A DNA stretch of 19,193 nt from DATGZX01 sp035296965 (GTDB taxonomy: Bacteria > Planctomycetota > Planctomycetia > Gemmatales > Gemmataceae), in the NCBI GenBank assembly GCA_035296965.1, contig DATGZX010000186.1:1-19193 (forward strand), read 5' to 3'. Shown here in pieces: positions 1 to 7,932 of the stretch. Numbering within the stretch: position 1 is the stretch's first letter; the number at the start of each line of letters is the position of its first letter. Under the pieces are notes generated by a model. That model was not told where the DNA came from. It made no database searches and worked only from the letters and a program-made list of their open reading frames with translations. Made by a program: the position numbers and the translations under genes.

Positions 1-139
1 TTAAACAACCCCACGTGAGTAGTAGCAACCATGCGTTCCTCCGGGAAATAGGTGAAAGTCCGGAAGAATCGTAGGCCTGTACACTTGTCCCAATCAAGGC
101 CCTCTCAATAATTGAGGTGGAGTTTGATGCGTTCGCCCT

Positions 140-889
140 GTGGTCACTGGTGGCACCGAAAACGACCATATACTTAGCGGGACGACTCTGTGGAACATTG
201 ATACTGGCACAGACCGGCGCCTTACCTGTACAGCCATTACGCCTGCCTTCTGTTTTTCTCGTGATGCCGCAAGCCTCGTTGAGACAGAGGTTATAGATGG
301 TCCGCTTCGTGTGATCGATTTGGCTACAGGAGAGAAGCGGGTCACTTTCGGTAGAGCATTGGGCCACAACTACAGCTGCCTGGATGGCTCGATCGCTTTC
401 TCGCCTGACGGGCAGATCCTTGTTGCATGTTCTATGGATGATGGGCTCGTCATGGTTTGGAGTACGAGTAGTGGCCAAGTTCGCGCAGTTTATGAGGTTC
501 CCGGAGCTGATGTCGTTTGCTTTTCGCCCGATAGTACGCTTCTGGTGGTGCGCCCTCTTTGCGATACCTCATTTCAACGCGTGCTTAGTTACGTTATCAA
601 GGACCAGGTTTGGCTCAACAGGCTGTGTCCGCCCACAAGCCACACGGTGCTCCTTGATGCACATACCGGCCGCCGAAAGGCCCTCTTGCCCCATGCCGAC
701 TACCTTGCTTTTGCGCCCGACGGCAAAACCTTGGTCACGTACAGCGAAATAGATGATGCAATTCTGTTCTGGGATGTACTGCCGAAAACCGGACTGCGAC
801 GCCCGGGTCCATGGCTAGCGCTAGTAGCGGCGGTTTTCGTCTCCGTATGGTGGTGGCGCGCCCGGAGAAGCAATAGCTCCGTGAGTTAG
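140..889 (+). CDS. WD40-repeat protein with C-terminal membrane anchor, probably 5'-truncated
   Basis: The 249-residue product carries about five WD40-like blades, marked by LWNIDTG (17-23), VIDLATG (58-64), MVWSTSSG (105-112), VLLDAHTG (170-177) and ILFWDV (208-213), with SPDG-type turns between them. A hydrophobic segment (about 223-239) and a short Arg-rich tail follow, so the propeller is probably held at the membrane by its C-terminus. The start is a GTG without a clear ribosome-binding site, and an in-frame TGA lies only 15 bases upstream. Residue 1 falls inside a blade and a propeller normally has seven, so the 5' part is probably missing or shifted into another frame. No reading frame in bases 1-127 continues the WD40 pattern. 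The sequence LPKTG (214-218) just before the anchor resembles a sortase signal but may be chance. Base composition is visibly less G+C-rich than the next gene. The role is unknown; WD40 propellers are protein-binding scaffolds. Confidence 0.6.
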   Translation: MVTGGTENDHILSGTTLWNIDTGTDRRLTCTAITPAFCFSRDAASLVETEVIDGPLRVIDLATGEKRVTFGRALGHNYSCLDGSIAFSPDGQILVACSMDDGLVMVWSTSSGQVRAVYEVPGADVVCFSPDSTLLVVRPLCDTSFQRVLSYVIKDQVWLNRLCPPTSHTVLLDAHTGRRKALLPHADYLAFAPDGKTLVTYSEIDDAILFWDVLPKTGLRRPGPWLALVAAVFVSVWWWRARRSNSSVS

Positions 890-896
890 GAAAACT

Positions 897-987
897 CGTT
901 TAGCCGCGAGCCCGCGGCGAGCGCGTGTACAGACGGGACGCTATTTCCCTTCTGTACACGCGCTCGCCGCTGGCTCGCGGTTAAACG
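897..987. repeat. 91-bp hairpin element, copy 1
   Basis: Two 37-base arms (897-933 and 951-987) are inverted complements with two mismatches. They enclose a 17-base loop. A second copy lies at 14437-14527 with nearly the same arms, and its loop is the reverse complement of this one, so the two copies are in opposite orientations. The arms contain the GTGTACA core and end in CGTTTA. No coding function is visible. It could be a strong bidirectional terminator after the WD40 gene or a small mobile palindromic element; the conserved loop favours a mobile element. Confidence 0.85.
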
Positions 988-996
988 AATATTTAG

Positions 997-1090
997 CTAT
1001 TCCTCCACGCCCTTGCGTGCGATCGCGTTCAGGTGATCAACCGTGCGCAGGAACAGGGAGCCGCCGACCAGCGCCGAACGGTGCTCGCAC
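997..1090 (-). pseudogene. Decayed 3' end of a PQQ-like beta-propeller gene
   Basis: Read on the minus strand this stretch encodes SALVGGSLFLRTVDHL followed by NAIARKGVEE and a TAG stop. It closely matches the last 28 codons of the intact PQQ-like gene at 4857-6794 (PALVGGSLFLRTVDHL, then YAITRKGVEE). Nucleotide similarity is high from 1000 to about 1077 and fades after that; a Cys five residues upstream of the matching Ala still aligns (VC versus MC). A further frame-consistent TAG lies about 45 bases upstream, so no long reading frame remains. The fragment starts 10 bp from the 91-bp hairpin element. It is a relic of a paralogue or of a partial duplication of the neighbouring gene. Confidence 0.75.
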
Positions 1091-1253
1091 ACAGCGGTGG
1101 TGAAGGCGACTACCGGCTATGCTCCCGGGACGGACATTGGCGAACCCAATACTGGCGGACGAGGTTCTCGCGGGTCCTTCAAAAAAGATGGCAGCACTGG
1201 ACTGCTCGGTGCACTATATAAGGTGATTCCATACCACTGGGAGAGCCAGAGGC

Positions 1254-4200
1254 ATGCACCAGTCGTTGGGCGTCGTCGTCAGCCACATCCGGGCCCTTGC
1301 GGGCACATCGGCCGCTGCTGCAGATAGCGATCAAGACTTGCTGATCCGCTTCACCGAGGGGCGCGACCAGGCTGCATTGGCGGCGCTGGTCCAACGGCAT
1401 GGGGCAATGGTCTGGGGCGTGTGCCGGCGCCTGCTGCGGCAGGAGGCTGATGCCGACGAGGCTTTCCAGGCCACATTCCTGGTGCTGCTGCGCAAGGCAA
1501 CGTCGATCCGCCGGCGGCAGTCCCTGGCCTCGTGGCTTTACGGCGTGGCCTACCGCGTCGCGGATCGAGTGCGCAGCAGGGAAAGCCGGCAGACCCCCAT
1601 GCCTCGGCAAAGCGTGGACCGGCGGCAGCAGGACCCAGCGTTGGCAGCGGCCTGGCGCGAGTTGTGCACCGTTCTGGATGAGGAAGTGCAAAGTTTATCC
1701 TACAAGCATCGGGCGCCCATCGTCCTGTGCTACCTCGAAGGGCGAACGCGCGATCAGGCGGCGCGGGAGCTGGGTTGGTCCTTGCGGACGCTGGACCGGC
1801 GCCTGGTTGACGGTCGCGCACTGCTGCGAACCCGGCTAACTCGGCGTGGCCTGACGCTGTCCGCAGCGTTGCTTGGTCTATTGCTGGCGGAAGAGGGAGC
1901 ATCCGCGGTAGTGCCCGGCACCTTGGTCTCTGCCACCCTGGTCGCCGGTTGGTTGGCCAGGACGGCAGCGGGAGTGGCTAATCTGGCGGAGACGCCAGCC
2001 ACGTTCCTCGCCAGGTCCACGCTCAGGGCCGTGCTCTTTAGCAAGCTGAGGATGTACGCCGCCCTGCTCTGCTGCTTGATGGGCGTTGCTGGGCTCGGCG
2101 CGGCACTGGTCCTGCCACATTCCCATGAGGAGGGCCCATCCGGGGTCCCCAGCGACCAAGCCACGCCACCGCCGGAAAAAGCAACTGCCGGCCCGCGACT
2201 TGATCGCTATGGCGATCCCCTTCCTCCCGAGGCTCTTTGGCGCCTGGGCACCGTGCGTCTACGCCATAAGTCCGACGTCGTGGGCGCAGTATTCGGTGCC
2301 GGGGGCAAAGTCCTGGCCACGCGTGGCTACGATTCGGAGATTCGTTTGTGGGACCCAGCAAGTGGGGTGCAACTGCGTACGCTCGACCACGGCTATTACG
2401 AGACCCTTGCGGTATCCCCGGACGGGAAAGCCTTGTCCACGGCTGGGATCTCGGCTGGGATCCTGTGGGAGGTGGAGACCGGCAAGAAACTTCGCGTGAT
2501 CCGGCGGGAGACTATCCCCCAAAGCTTGAATGGGGGCTGGTTGATGCAGCAGGTGCCTCCGGTCTTCTCGCCGGATGGGAAGTACCTGGCCTGGATCGCT
2601 GGGGAGGCCTCCGTACGCTTGTGGGAAGTTTCCAGCGGCAGGGAAACCTGTCGTTTTCCTGGCGAATCGAATCCTATTCACTTTCTCGGCTTCGCGGCGG
2701 ACGGCAAGTCCGTGCTCTCGGTAATCGGCCAGCCCAACGAGGATACGGTCGTCAGCTGGTGGGACCCGGCAACCGGCAAAGAATCTCGTAAGATCCAGAT
2801 TCGCATGCCCGATTTCCATTACGGCAATTGCCCCAGGCCCCTCGCAGTCTCCCCCGACGGCAAAATGCTCGCCCTGGCAGGCTCAGAACGAGCGCGCCGG
2901 AAGATACCAGGCGGTATCATGGCCTTCACGGAGTATCGCATTCATCTCTGGGATCTGCTGTCGAATCGCGAGCGGCTACGCCTCGACGGGAGCGAGGATC
3001 CGGTGCGTTTTGCCTGCTTCACGCCGGACAGCATGAACGTCGCGGGCATGAGCAACGGCGGCAGTCTGACAATATGGAATGCCACGACGGGCCGACGAGT
3101 TTTCCAGCAAGCAGGCTATGCAAATGAACATCGGCTCACGGTCCAGGGGATGGCCTTTTCTCCCAGCGGCAACATGCTGGCTACCTTCGGCGACGGCGCC
3201 GCAATCCACCTGTGGGACACGGCCAGCGGACGCGAACTGCTCACCAAGCCGGAAGTTCACGAGAACAACGTTGCGCGCCTGGCTTACTCTCCCGACGGCC
3301 GCCTTTTGGCATCGGCGGGGAGCGACCACATGATTTGCCTTTGGGACGTGGCTACTGGTAAACCGCTGCGGAAGTTAGCAGGGCATGCTGGAGGGGTCTG
3401 GGCCCTGGCATTCTCCAGCGACGGCAAGCAGTTGGCGTCCTGCAGCGAGGACGATACCGCTCGTGTCTGGGATGTACGGACGGGGACCGCTCTTCACGTG
3501 TTCAATGAGGAGCGCAAGCCGCATTCCGAGTTCCATAACTTCTTGGTACGCGCGGTGCGGTTCACCCCGGATGGGAAAAAGCTTGTCGCCTGGGGCGAGG
3601 ACAAGATACTGCGGATTTGGGATCTCGATACGGGCAAAGAAGTTCTGGTCCGGCAGGTCAAACTTACTAGCTTGCCGGAGAATACGGAAGATGAATTGCT
3701 CCGACCCGGGCAGGCCTTTCCCAACCATCGCCTGTACAACGCTGCCTTGATGCCGGACGCCCGAACTGCTGTTCTGGAGTCCGACTCCACGTTTCACCTG
3801 GTCGATGTGGCAACGGGGCGTGAAACCGCCAGCTTTGCGCGTCCGCAGACGCTTCCAGCGCTGGCGCTTTCTCCGGACGGCCAAGCCGCGGTGACTGGCG
3901 GCTGGGACAAAGCGATTCGCCTTTGGGAGCTTGCCACAGGCAAGGAAATACTCACGATCACCGGGCTGGGTCTCATAAGCGCCGTTGCTTATTCTCCCGA
4001 TGGGCGAACCCTAGCGGCCGCCGAAGATTTGAGGCACGGCGAGCAAGCCAGCATACGCATTTTTGACGTGGCCACCGGCACCCAACTTACCGTCTTCAAA
4101 GGCCACGATTCTAGCGTACTTACCCTGGCGTTCGGATCGGACGGCATGACACTGGCTTCAGGGCAGATCGACACCACCGCGTTGATCTGGGATACCGCCG

Positions 4201-4757
4201 CCGTGGCGCGTCGCGTCGCGCGGGAAAGGCGCGACCTGGATGAGGCATCGCTTGCAAGACTTTGGGCTGAGCTCGCCGGAGGAGATGCGGCAAAGGCACA
4301 TCAAGCGAGTTGGGCCCTGTCCGCCGATCCGGCACACACCCTGAAATTGATGAAGCAAAGATTGGAGCCAGCCCACGCCACAGACCCGCGGCAAATCGAG
4401 CAATGGATCGCCGATCTCGATAGCTCGAAGTTTGCCAAACGCGAAACAGCCGCCCAGCAACTCAAAAAACTCGGCGAAGAAGCCGAGCCTGCCGTTCGCA
4501 ATGCCTCGAAAGGATCGCCTTCTCCCGAAGCATCCCGACGGCTGCAAGCACTCCTGGAAACCCCGGCGCGCTGGTTCGTGGATCAGCCGGAAACTTTACG
4601 CAGGCTGCGATCGATACCAATCCTGGAACGCAGCGCCTCACCGGACGCCCGGCTTTTATTGGAGCGCCTGGCCCAGGGGGCACCTGCCGCGCGCGAGACC
4701 AGACTCGCTAAGGCAGCCCTGGAACGCCTGACCATGCGCGCTTCCGTTAAGCCGTAA
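1254..4757 (+). CDS. ECF-type sigma factor fused to transmembrane segment and WD40 propellers
   Basis: The product has 1167 residues. Residues 26-105 form sigma region 2 with the DADEAFQATFLVLLRKA signature (66-82), and residues 137-198 form sigma region 4 with a helix-turn-helix (RTRDQAARELGWSLRTLDRR). A hydrophobic stretch (200-232) and a clear membrane helix (267-288) follow, then the motif RYGDPLPPEALWRLGT (319-334), which I associate with planctomycete WD40 proteins. About fourteen WD40 blades (to about 990) fit two seven-bladed propellers. The last 170 residues are helical and HEAT-like (IADLDSSKFAKRETAAQQLK near 1052). Such fusions are known in Gemmata (the ECF01-Gob type). By inference, the sigma domain is cytoplasmic and the propeller lies across the membrane, so the factor would act tethered or after proteolysis. 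The ATG is preceded by a GGGAG/AGAGG purine run. Its 3' end faces the PQQ gene. Confidence 0.93.
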   Translation: MHQSLGVVVSHIRALAGTSAAAADSDQDLLIRFTEGRDQAALAALVQRHGAMVWGVCRRLLRQEADADEAFQATFLVLLRKATSIRRRQSLASWLYGVAYRVADRVRSRESRQTPMPRQSVDRRQQDPALAAAWRELCTVLDEEVQSLSYKHRAPIVLCYLEGRTRDQAARELGWSLRTLDRRLVDGRALLRTRLTRRGLTLSAALLGLLLAEEGASAVVPGTLVSATLVAGWLARTAAGVANLAETPATFLARSTLRAVLFSKLRMYAALLCCLMGVAGLGAALVLPHSHEEGPSGVPSDQATPPPEKATAGPRLDRYGDPLPPEALWRLGTVRLRHKSDVVGAVFGAGGKVLATRGYDSEIRLWDPASGVQLRTLDHGYYETLAVSPDGKALSTAGISAGILWEVETGKKLRVIRRETIPQSLNGGWLMQQVPPVFSPDGKYLAWIAGEASVRLWEVSSGRETCRFPGESNPIHFLGFAADGKSVLSVIGQPNEDTVVSWWDPATGKESRKIQIRMPDFHYGNCPRPLAVSPDGKMLALAGSERARRKIPGGIMAFTEYRIHLWDLLSNRERLRLDGSEDPVRFACFTPDSMNVAGMSNGGSLTIWNATTGRRVFQQAGYANEHRLTVQGMAFSPSGNMLATFGDGAAIHLWDTASGRELLTKPEVHENNVARLAYSPDGRLLASAGSDHMICLWDVATGKPLRKLAGHAGGVWALAFSSDGKQLASCSEDDTARVWDVRTGTALHVFNEERKPHSEFHNFLVRAVRFTPDGKKLVAWGEDKILRIWDLDTGKEVLVRQVKLTSLPENTEDELLRPGQAFPNHRLYNAALMPDARTAVLESDSTFHLVDVATGRETASFARPQTLPALALSPDGQAAVTGGWDKAIRLWELATGKEILTITGLGLISAVAYSPDGRTLAAAEDLRHGEQASIRIFDVATGTQLTVFKGHDSSVLTLAFGSDGMTLASGQIDTTALIWDTAAVARRVARERRDLDEASLARLWAELAGGDAAKAHQASWALSADPAHTLKLMKQRLEPAHATDPRQIEQWIADLDSSKFAKRETAAQQLKKLGEEAEPAVRNASKGSPSPEASRRLQALLETPARWFVDQPETLRRLRSIPILERSASPDARLLLERLAQGAPAARETRLAKAALERLTMRASVKP

Positions 4758-4816
4758 CGGACGACGCAGACGGAAAGAGCCTTGTCGCCGTTCTGGCGGA
4801 GGGCCCTCTAGACCGC

Positions 4817-4840
4817 TTCCCAAACTCCGTCGTTTGGGAA
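4817..4840. terminator. Hairpin between convergent genes, likely bidirectional terminator
   Basis: A perfect 9-bp stem (TTCCCAAAC paired with GTTTGGGAA) with a 6-base loop lies in the 99-bp gap between the stop of the sigma/WD40 gene and the stop of the convergent PQQ-like gene. No T-tract follows on either side, so intrinsic termination is inferred from position and structure only. Confidence 0.5.
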
Positions 4841-4856
4841 CCTCAGGCTGGAACAG

Positions 4857-6794
4857 CTACTCCTCCACGCCCTTGCGGGTGATCGCGTACAGGTGATCGA
4901 CGGTGCGCAGGAACAGGGAGCCGCCGACCAGCGCCGGGGAAGACCAGCACATTTCGCTGATGGTGTTCTTGCCAAGGACCTTGAAGGTTGGGCCGGCCTG
5001 GATGATGTGCGTGGTGCCGGCGTCGTCCAGGCAGAAGACCTTGCCGTCCCCGGCCCACGGCGACGACGTGAAGCCACGCGCCCCAGGGATGCGCTCTTTG
5101 TAGACCTGATTGCCGGTGTGCGCGTCGTAGCAGCCAAGCAGGCCGCCGCGCTCCTCCGGTATGTAAATGTAGCCTTCGTACAGGAGCGGCGAGGCGGTTT
5201 GCGGACCGGCCTGGGGCAGCTGCCAGGCGACTCCCTCGTTAGACTTCGCGCCGGCCTTCAGCGTGATGTCACCCGACGCCCCGGCCTTGACGGCATAGAA
5301 CGGCCTGCTCCCGCCCGCGCCGAAGCCGCCGCCGGCACCTCCCGGAGGGCCGCCGCCCGGACCGCCGGGCGGGCCAAAGTCGCCCCAGGCACCTCCCGGA
5401 GGACCACCGCCCGGGCCGCCGGGGCCACTGAAGCCGCCACGACCGCCGCCCCCGCCCGGGCCGCCGAAGCCGTCGGGGCCGCCGCCTGTGCCGACGTAGA
5501 GAAATTCGGGAGTGCTTACCGCTGAAGCCTTGGGCTGGCCGGCCATGCTGCCCAGTTCCCAGAGTTGCTTGCCCGTGGCCGGATCGTACGAGCGCACGTA
5601 GGGGCTGCCAATGCAGACCACCTCCGTGCGGACCTTGTTCTTCCAGACCAGCGGCGTGCTGTAGCCGGTCCGTTCCACGCGCGGCACGCGCCAATGTTCT
5701 TTGCCGGTCTTCGTGTCCAGCGCCACGAGGAACGACTTCTCTTCGTTGTCGCACTGAATGAAGAGTCGGCCGTCAGCGAGCGCCGGCGAGCTGCCGGTGC
5801 CAAAGCCCATTGCCATGGGATGAGAGCCCAGGTCGACTTTCCAAACCAAGTTGCCCGTGAAGTCGTAGCAATAGACGCCATGCATGCCGAAGTAAGCGAA
5901 GATCCGCGCGCCGTCGGTGACCGGCGTTTCGCTTGCGTAGGTATTGCTCGGCTGTGTGGGGATGCGCGGCTTGCCTTCGTAGGCGGTTTGTTTCCAGAGC
6001 ACGTCGCCCGTGGCGGCATTCAGGCAGTAAACTTCCATCTTGTAGACAACATCCGGCGGCCGTTGGCCACCGAAGCCACCTGGGCCGCCGCGACCGCCAC
6101 GACCGGCCATCTCGCGCATGCCTTTGAATTGCTTCTGCTGATCGGCGGTGAAGACCTTGGCGAGCCGGTCGTCGACCTCTTTTTGCAGCTCGTCCACTTG
6201 CTTCTTCTGGTCGGCCGTGAGTTTCAACCTGTCCTGTTGCGAAGTTGGCAAAATCTGCCCGGGAGGCGCCATACCGCCAAAGCCGCCGCGCACAGCAAGG
6301 CGTTGCTTTTGTTGCTCGTCCGTCAAGATTTTCCCGAGCTTGCCATCAACGTCTTTTTGCAGACTTTCGATCTCTTTTTTCTCTTCCGCCGTCAGCCTTA
6401 GCATTTCCTGAAGGAAGGGGGGCAGAATCTGGCCGGGCTGAGGAGGGCCGCCGCGAAATCCGCCAGGACCACCTCGGCCCGGACCGCCCGGGCCGCCGCG
6501 ACCGCCGCCGAATTCACCGGGACCAAACATTCCGGAAGGTTTTTGCTGCTTATCGGTGACAGCCGTGGTCACGAAGACCTTGTCGCCCCAGACAATGGGC
6601 GACGACCAGCCATAGCCGGGCAGCTTCGCCTTCCAGGCGATGTTCTTGTCGCCGCTCCATTCCTCCGGCAGCTCCTTGTTCGTGCTGGTGGCGGAGCCGT
6701 TGGGACCGCGGAATTGCGGCCATGCGTCGTCACCCGCTGCGAAGGCCACAGACGTGGCCAGCAGGCCCAGAGCGATCAGAGCTGTTGCACGCAT
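4857..6794 (-). CDS. Secreted PQQ-like beta-propeller protein with two LTxxQ modules and Gly-rich inserts
   Basis: The 645-residue product starts with a signal peptide (MRATALIALGLLATSVAFAA), then DAWPQFRGPNG (23-33), typical of planctomycete PQQ-like repeat proteins. Blades are marked by AATGDVLWK (260-268), DFTGNLVWK (311-319), TKTGKEHWR (361-369), PATGKQLWE (405-413) and DAHTGNQVY (557-565). The first blade is interrupted by a Gly/Pro/Arg-rich linker and two copies of a helical module (about 118-165 and 176-226): PPGQILP, then LKLTADQKKQVDELQKEVDD, then a second LT-x-x-Q-type motif. A second Gly/Pro insert occupies 437-496. The protein is predicted to be periplasmic and probably binds ligands or proteins rather than acting as a dehydrogenase, since I see no quinoprotein catalytic signature. 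A GGAAAGG ribosome-binding site lies about 7 bases before the ATG. The same module appears in the upstream EF-hand gene. Confidence 0.9.
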   Translation of the reverse strand: MRATALIALGLLATSVAFAAGDDAWPQFRGPNGSATSTNKELPEEWSGDKNIAWKAKLPGYGWSSPIVWGDKVFVTTAVTDKQQKPSGMFGPGEFGGGRGGPGGPGRGGPGGFRGGPPQPGQILPPFLQEMLRLTAEEKKEIESLQKDVDGKLGKILTDEQQKQRLAVRGGFGGMAPPGQILPTSQQDRLKLTADQKKQVDELQKEVDDRLAKVFTADQQKQFKGMREMAGRGGRGGPGGFGGQRPPDVVYKMEVYCLNAATGDVLWKQTAYEGKPRIPTQPSNTYASETPVTDGARIFAYFGMHGVYCYDFTGNLVWKVDLGSHPMAMGFGTGSSPALADGRLFIQCDNEEKSFLVALDTKTGKEHWRVPRVERTGYSTPLVWKNKVRTEVVCIGSPYVRSYDPATGKQLWELGSMAGQPKASAVSTPEFLYVGTGGGPDGFGGPGGGGGRGGFSGPGGPGGGPPGGAWGDFGPPGGPGGGPPGGAGGGFGAGGSRPFYAVKAGASGDITLKAGAKSNEGVAWQLPQAGPQTASPLLYEGYIYIPEERGGLLGCYDAHTGNQVYKERIPGARGFTSSPWAGDGKVFCLDDAGTTHIIQAGPTFKVLGKNTISEMCWSSPALVGGSLFLRTVDHLYAITRKGVEE

Positions 6795-6831
6795 GAAAAA
6801 TCCTTTCCTGCAAACCTCATGTCCGGGAAGT

Positions 6832-6972
6832 AGAGCAAGCTGATAGCTTGCTCTGTCGCAATCAGCAGCAAGCTTAATGATCGTGTGAAAATCGCCTCAT
6901 ACTAGCCCGAAGCGCTAGCGAAATCCTCGCTGACGCTTCGGGCTAGTATGAGCGGCAAGCTGCCAGCTTGCC
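6832..6972. repeat. Cluster of three intergenic palindromes
   Basis: Three hairpins fill the gap between the EF-hand and PQQ genes. 6832-6854 is a perfect 10-bp stem with a 3-base loop (AGAGCAAGCT/AGCTTGCTCT). 6896-6952 has perfect 19-bp arms (CTCATACTAGCCCGAAGCG and its complement) around a 19-base centre. 6954-6972 is an 8-bp stem with a 3-base loop (GGCAAGCT/AGCTTGCC). The first and third share the CAAGCT core. They look like dispersed REP-type palindromes; some may also act as terminators. Confidence 0.75.
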
Positions 6973-7017
6973 CTACAAGAAGGTGACGGCAAGTTAAACA
7001 ATTCCTCGGCTGTCCGG

Positions 7018-7692
7018 TCAAGACGGATGCGGACCACCGGGGCCGTCCGGCGGGGGACCACCGGGGCGCCCACCACCAGGCGGCGGACCACCGGGGCCGC
7101 CCTGTCCGGGAGGACCAAACCCGCCGCGACCACGCCGGGTCATGTTCTTGAGCTGCTTCTTCTGGTCGGAGGTCAGGATTTTGTCCAGCTTGGCATCCAC
7201 TTCCTTTTGAACCTCCGCCAATTCTTTCTTCTGATCCGCGGTCAGCTTCAGTTGATCTTGCAGGAAGCTGGGTAGGATCTGGCCCGGTTGGGGCATGCCG
7301 CCTGGCCCACGACCGCCCGGGCCGCCAGGCCCACGTCCTCCAGGGGGGCCGCCCTGCCCTGGCCCGCCGGGGCCGTCATCGCCGCCGGGAGGTCCGAAGC
7401 CGCGCGAGCGCGGGGGTTCCTGCGCGAACAAGGCGACCAGCTCTTCCTTCGTGACCACGCCATCCTTATTGGCATCTGCCCGGTCGAACAGCCGATGCAG
7501 GCGTTTATCAGTCACTTCCTCCTTGGTCAGCTTGCCGTCGCCATTCTTGTCGAACGCCATCATGCGGGCCACGAAGCGGTCGGCAGCCGACTTCGAGTCC
7601 CCATTTCTACTGTCATCCGGCGGCTGCGCGGTCGCGAGCGAAGCCGCGCACAGGAGGCTACTGCTCAGTAGCATCCACATTCGCTTTCGCAT
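7018..7692 (-). CDS. Secreted EF-hand protein with one LTxxQ module and Gly/Pro-rich linkers
   Basis: The 224-residue product begins with an export signal (MRKRMWMLLSSSLLCAASLA). Two canonical calcium-binding EF-hand loops follow, DKNGDGKLTKEE (48-59) and DANKDGVVTKEE (73-84), each with Asp at positions 1 and 5, Gly at 6 and Glu at 12. A Gly/Pro-rich linker leads to the LTxxQ module (135-182): QPGQILPSFLQ, LKLTADQKKELAEVQKEVDA, ILTSDQKKQ. The protein ends in another Gly/Pro-rich tail. The module is nearly identical to those in the PQQ-like protein next door. The chosen ATG has an AAGGAG site 7 bases upstream and gives a clean signal peptide; a start 31 codons earlier is possible but lacks both. 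It lies 223 bp upstream of the PQQ gene on the same strand. By inference, calcium binding controls an envelope protein interaction. Confidence 0.88.
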   Translation of the reverse strand: MRKRMWMLLSSSLLCAASLATAQPPDDSRNGDSKSAADRFVARMMAFDKNGDGKLTKEEVTDKRLHRLFDRADANKDGVVTKEELVALFAQEPPRSRGFGPPGGDDGPGGPGQGGPPGGRGPGGPGGRGPGGMPQPGQILPSFLQDQLKLTADQKKELAEVQKEVDAKLDKILTSDQKKQLKNMTRRGRGGFGPPGQGGPGGPPPGGGRPGGPPPDGPGGPHPS

Positions 7693-7699
7693 GGTTCTG

Positions 7700-7705
7700 C
7701 TCCTT
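7700..7705 (-). promoter_or_regulatory. Ribosome-binding site deciding the EF-hand gene start
   Basis: AAGGAG read on the minus strand, 7 bases before the ATG at 7692. It supports this start over an in-frame ATG at 7785 that would put 31 non-signal-like residues before the signal peptide. Confidence 0.7.
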
Positions 7706-7835
7706 ACTGGTAATGGATTGGCCATCGATGTACTTGATTTCGGCACGCTCTTCGTGGGAGGATGGATCAATTCAATCCCCAACAACGCTTATCAGGATTC
7801 GCATGTCACGCGGGACCAAGGGTCCGTCCGACAAG

Positions 7836-7865
7836 CCCCTCGCCCCCGTACTCGGGGGAGAGGGG
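7836..7865. repeat. GC-rich hairpin in the dioxygenase/EF-hand spacer
   Basis: Two 13-base arms (7836-7848 and 7853-7865, CCCCTCGCCCCCG against CGGGGGAGAGGGG) pair with one mismatch around a 4-base loop. It lies in the 240-bp gap between the dioxygenase stop and the EF-hand start. It may be a terminator for the dioxygenase gene or a dispersed palindrome. Nothing else recognisable is in this gap. Confidence 0.6.
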
Positions 7866-7932
7866 AGAACTCCTCGGACAATCTATAATTGACCTTGGTT
7901 CAATCTCTTGCTGTTGACTCCGGAACGCTGAA

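Noticed and set aside
6832..7017. CRISPR array
   Set aside because: The palindromes differ in sequence and spacing; there is no regular repeat-spacer pattern and no cas gene.
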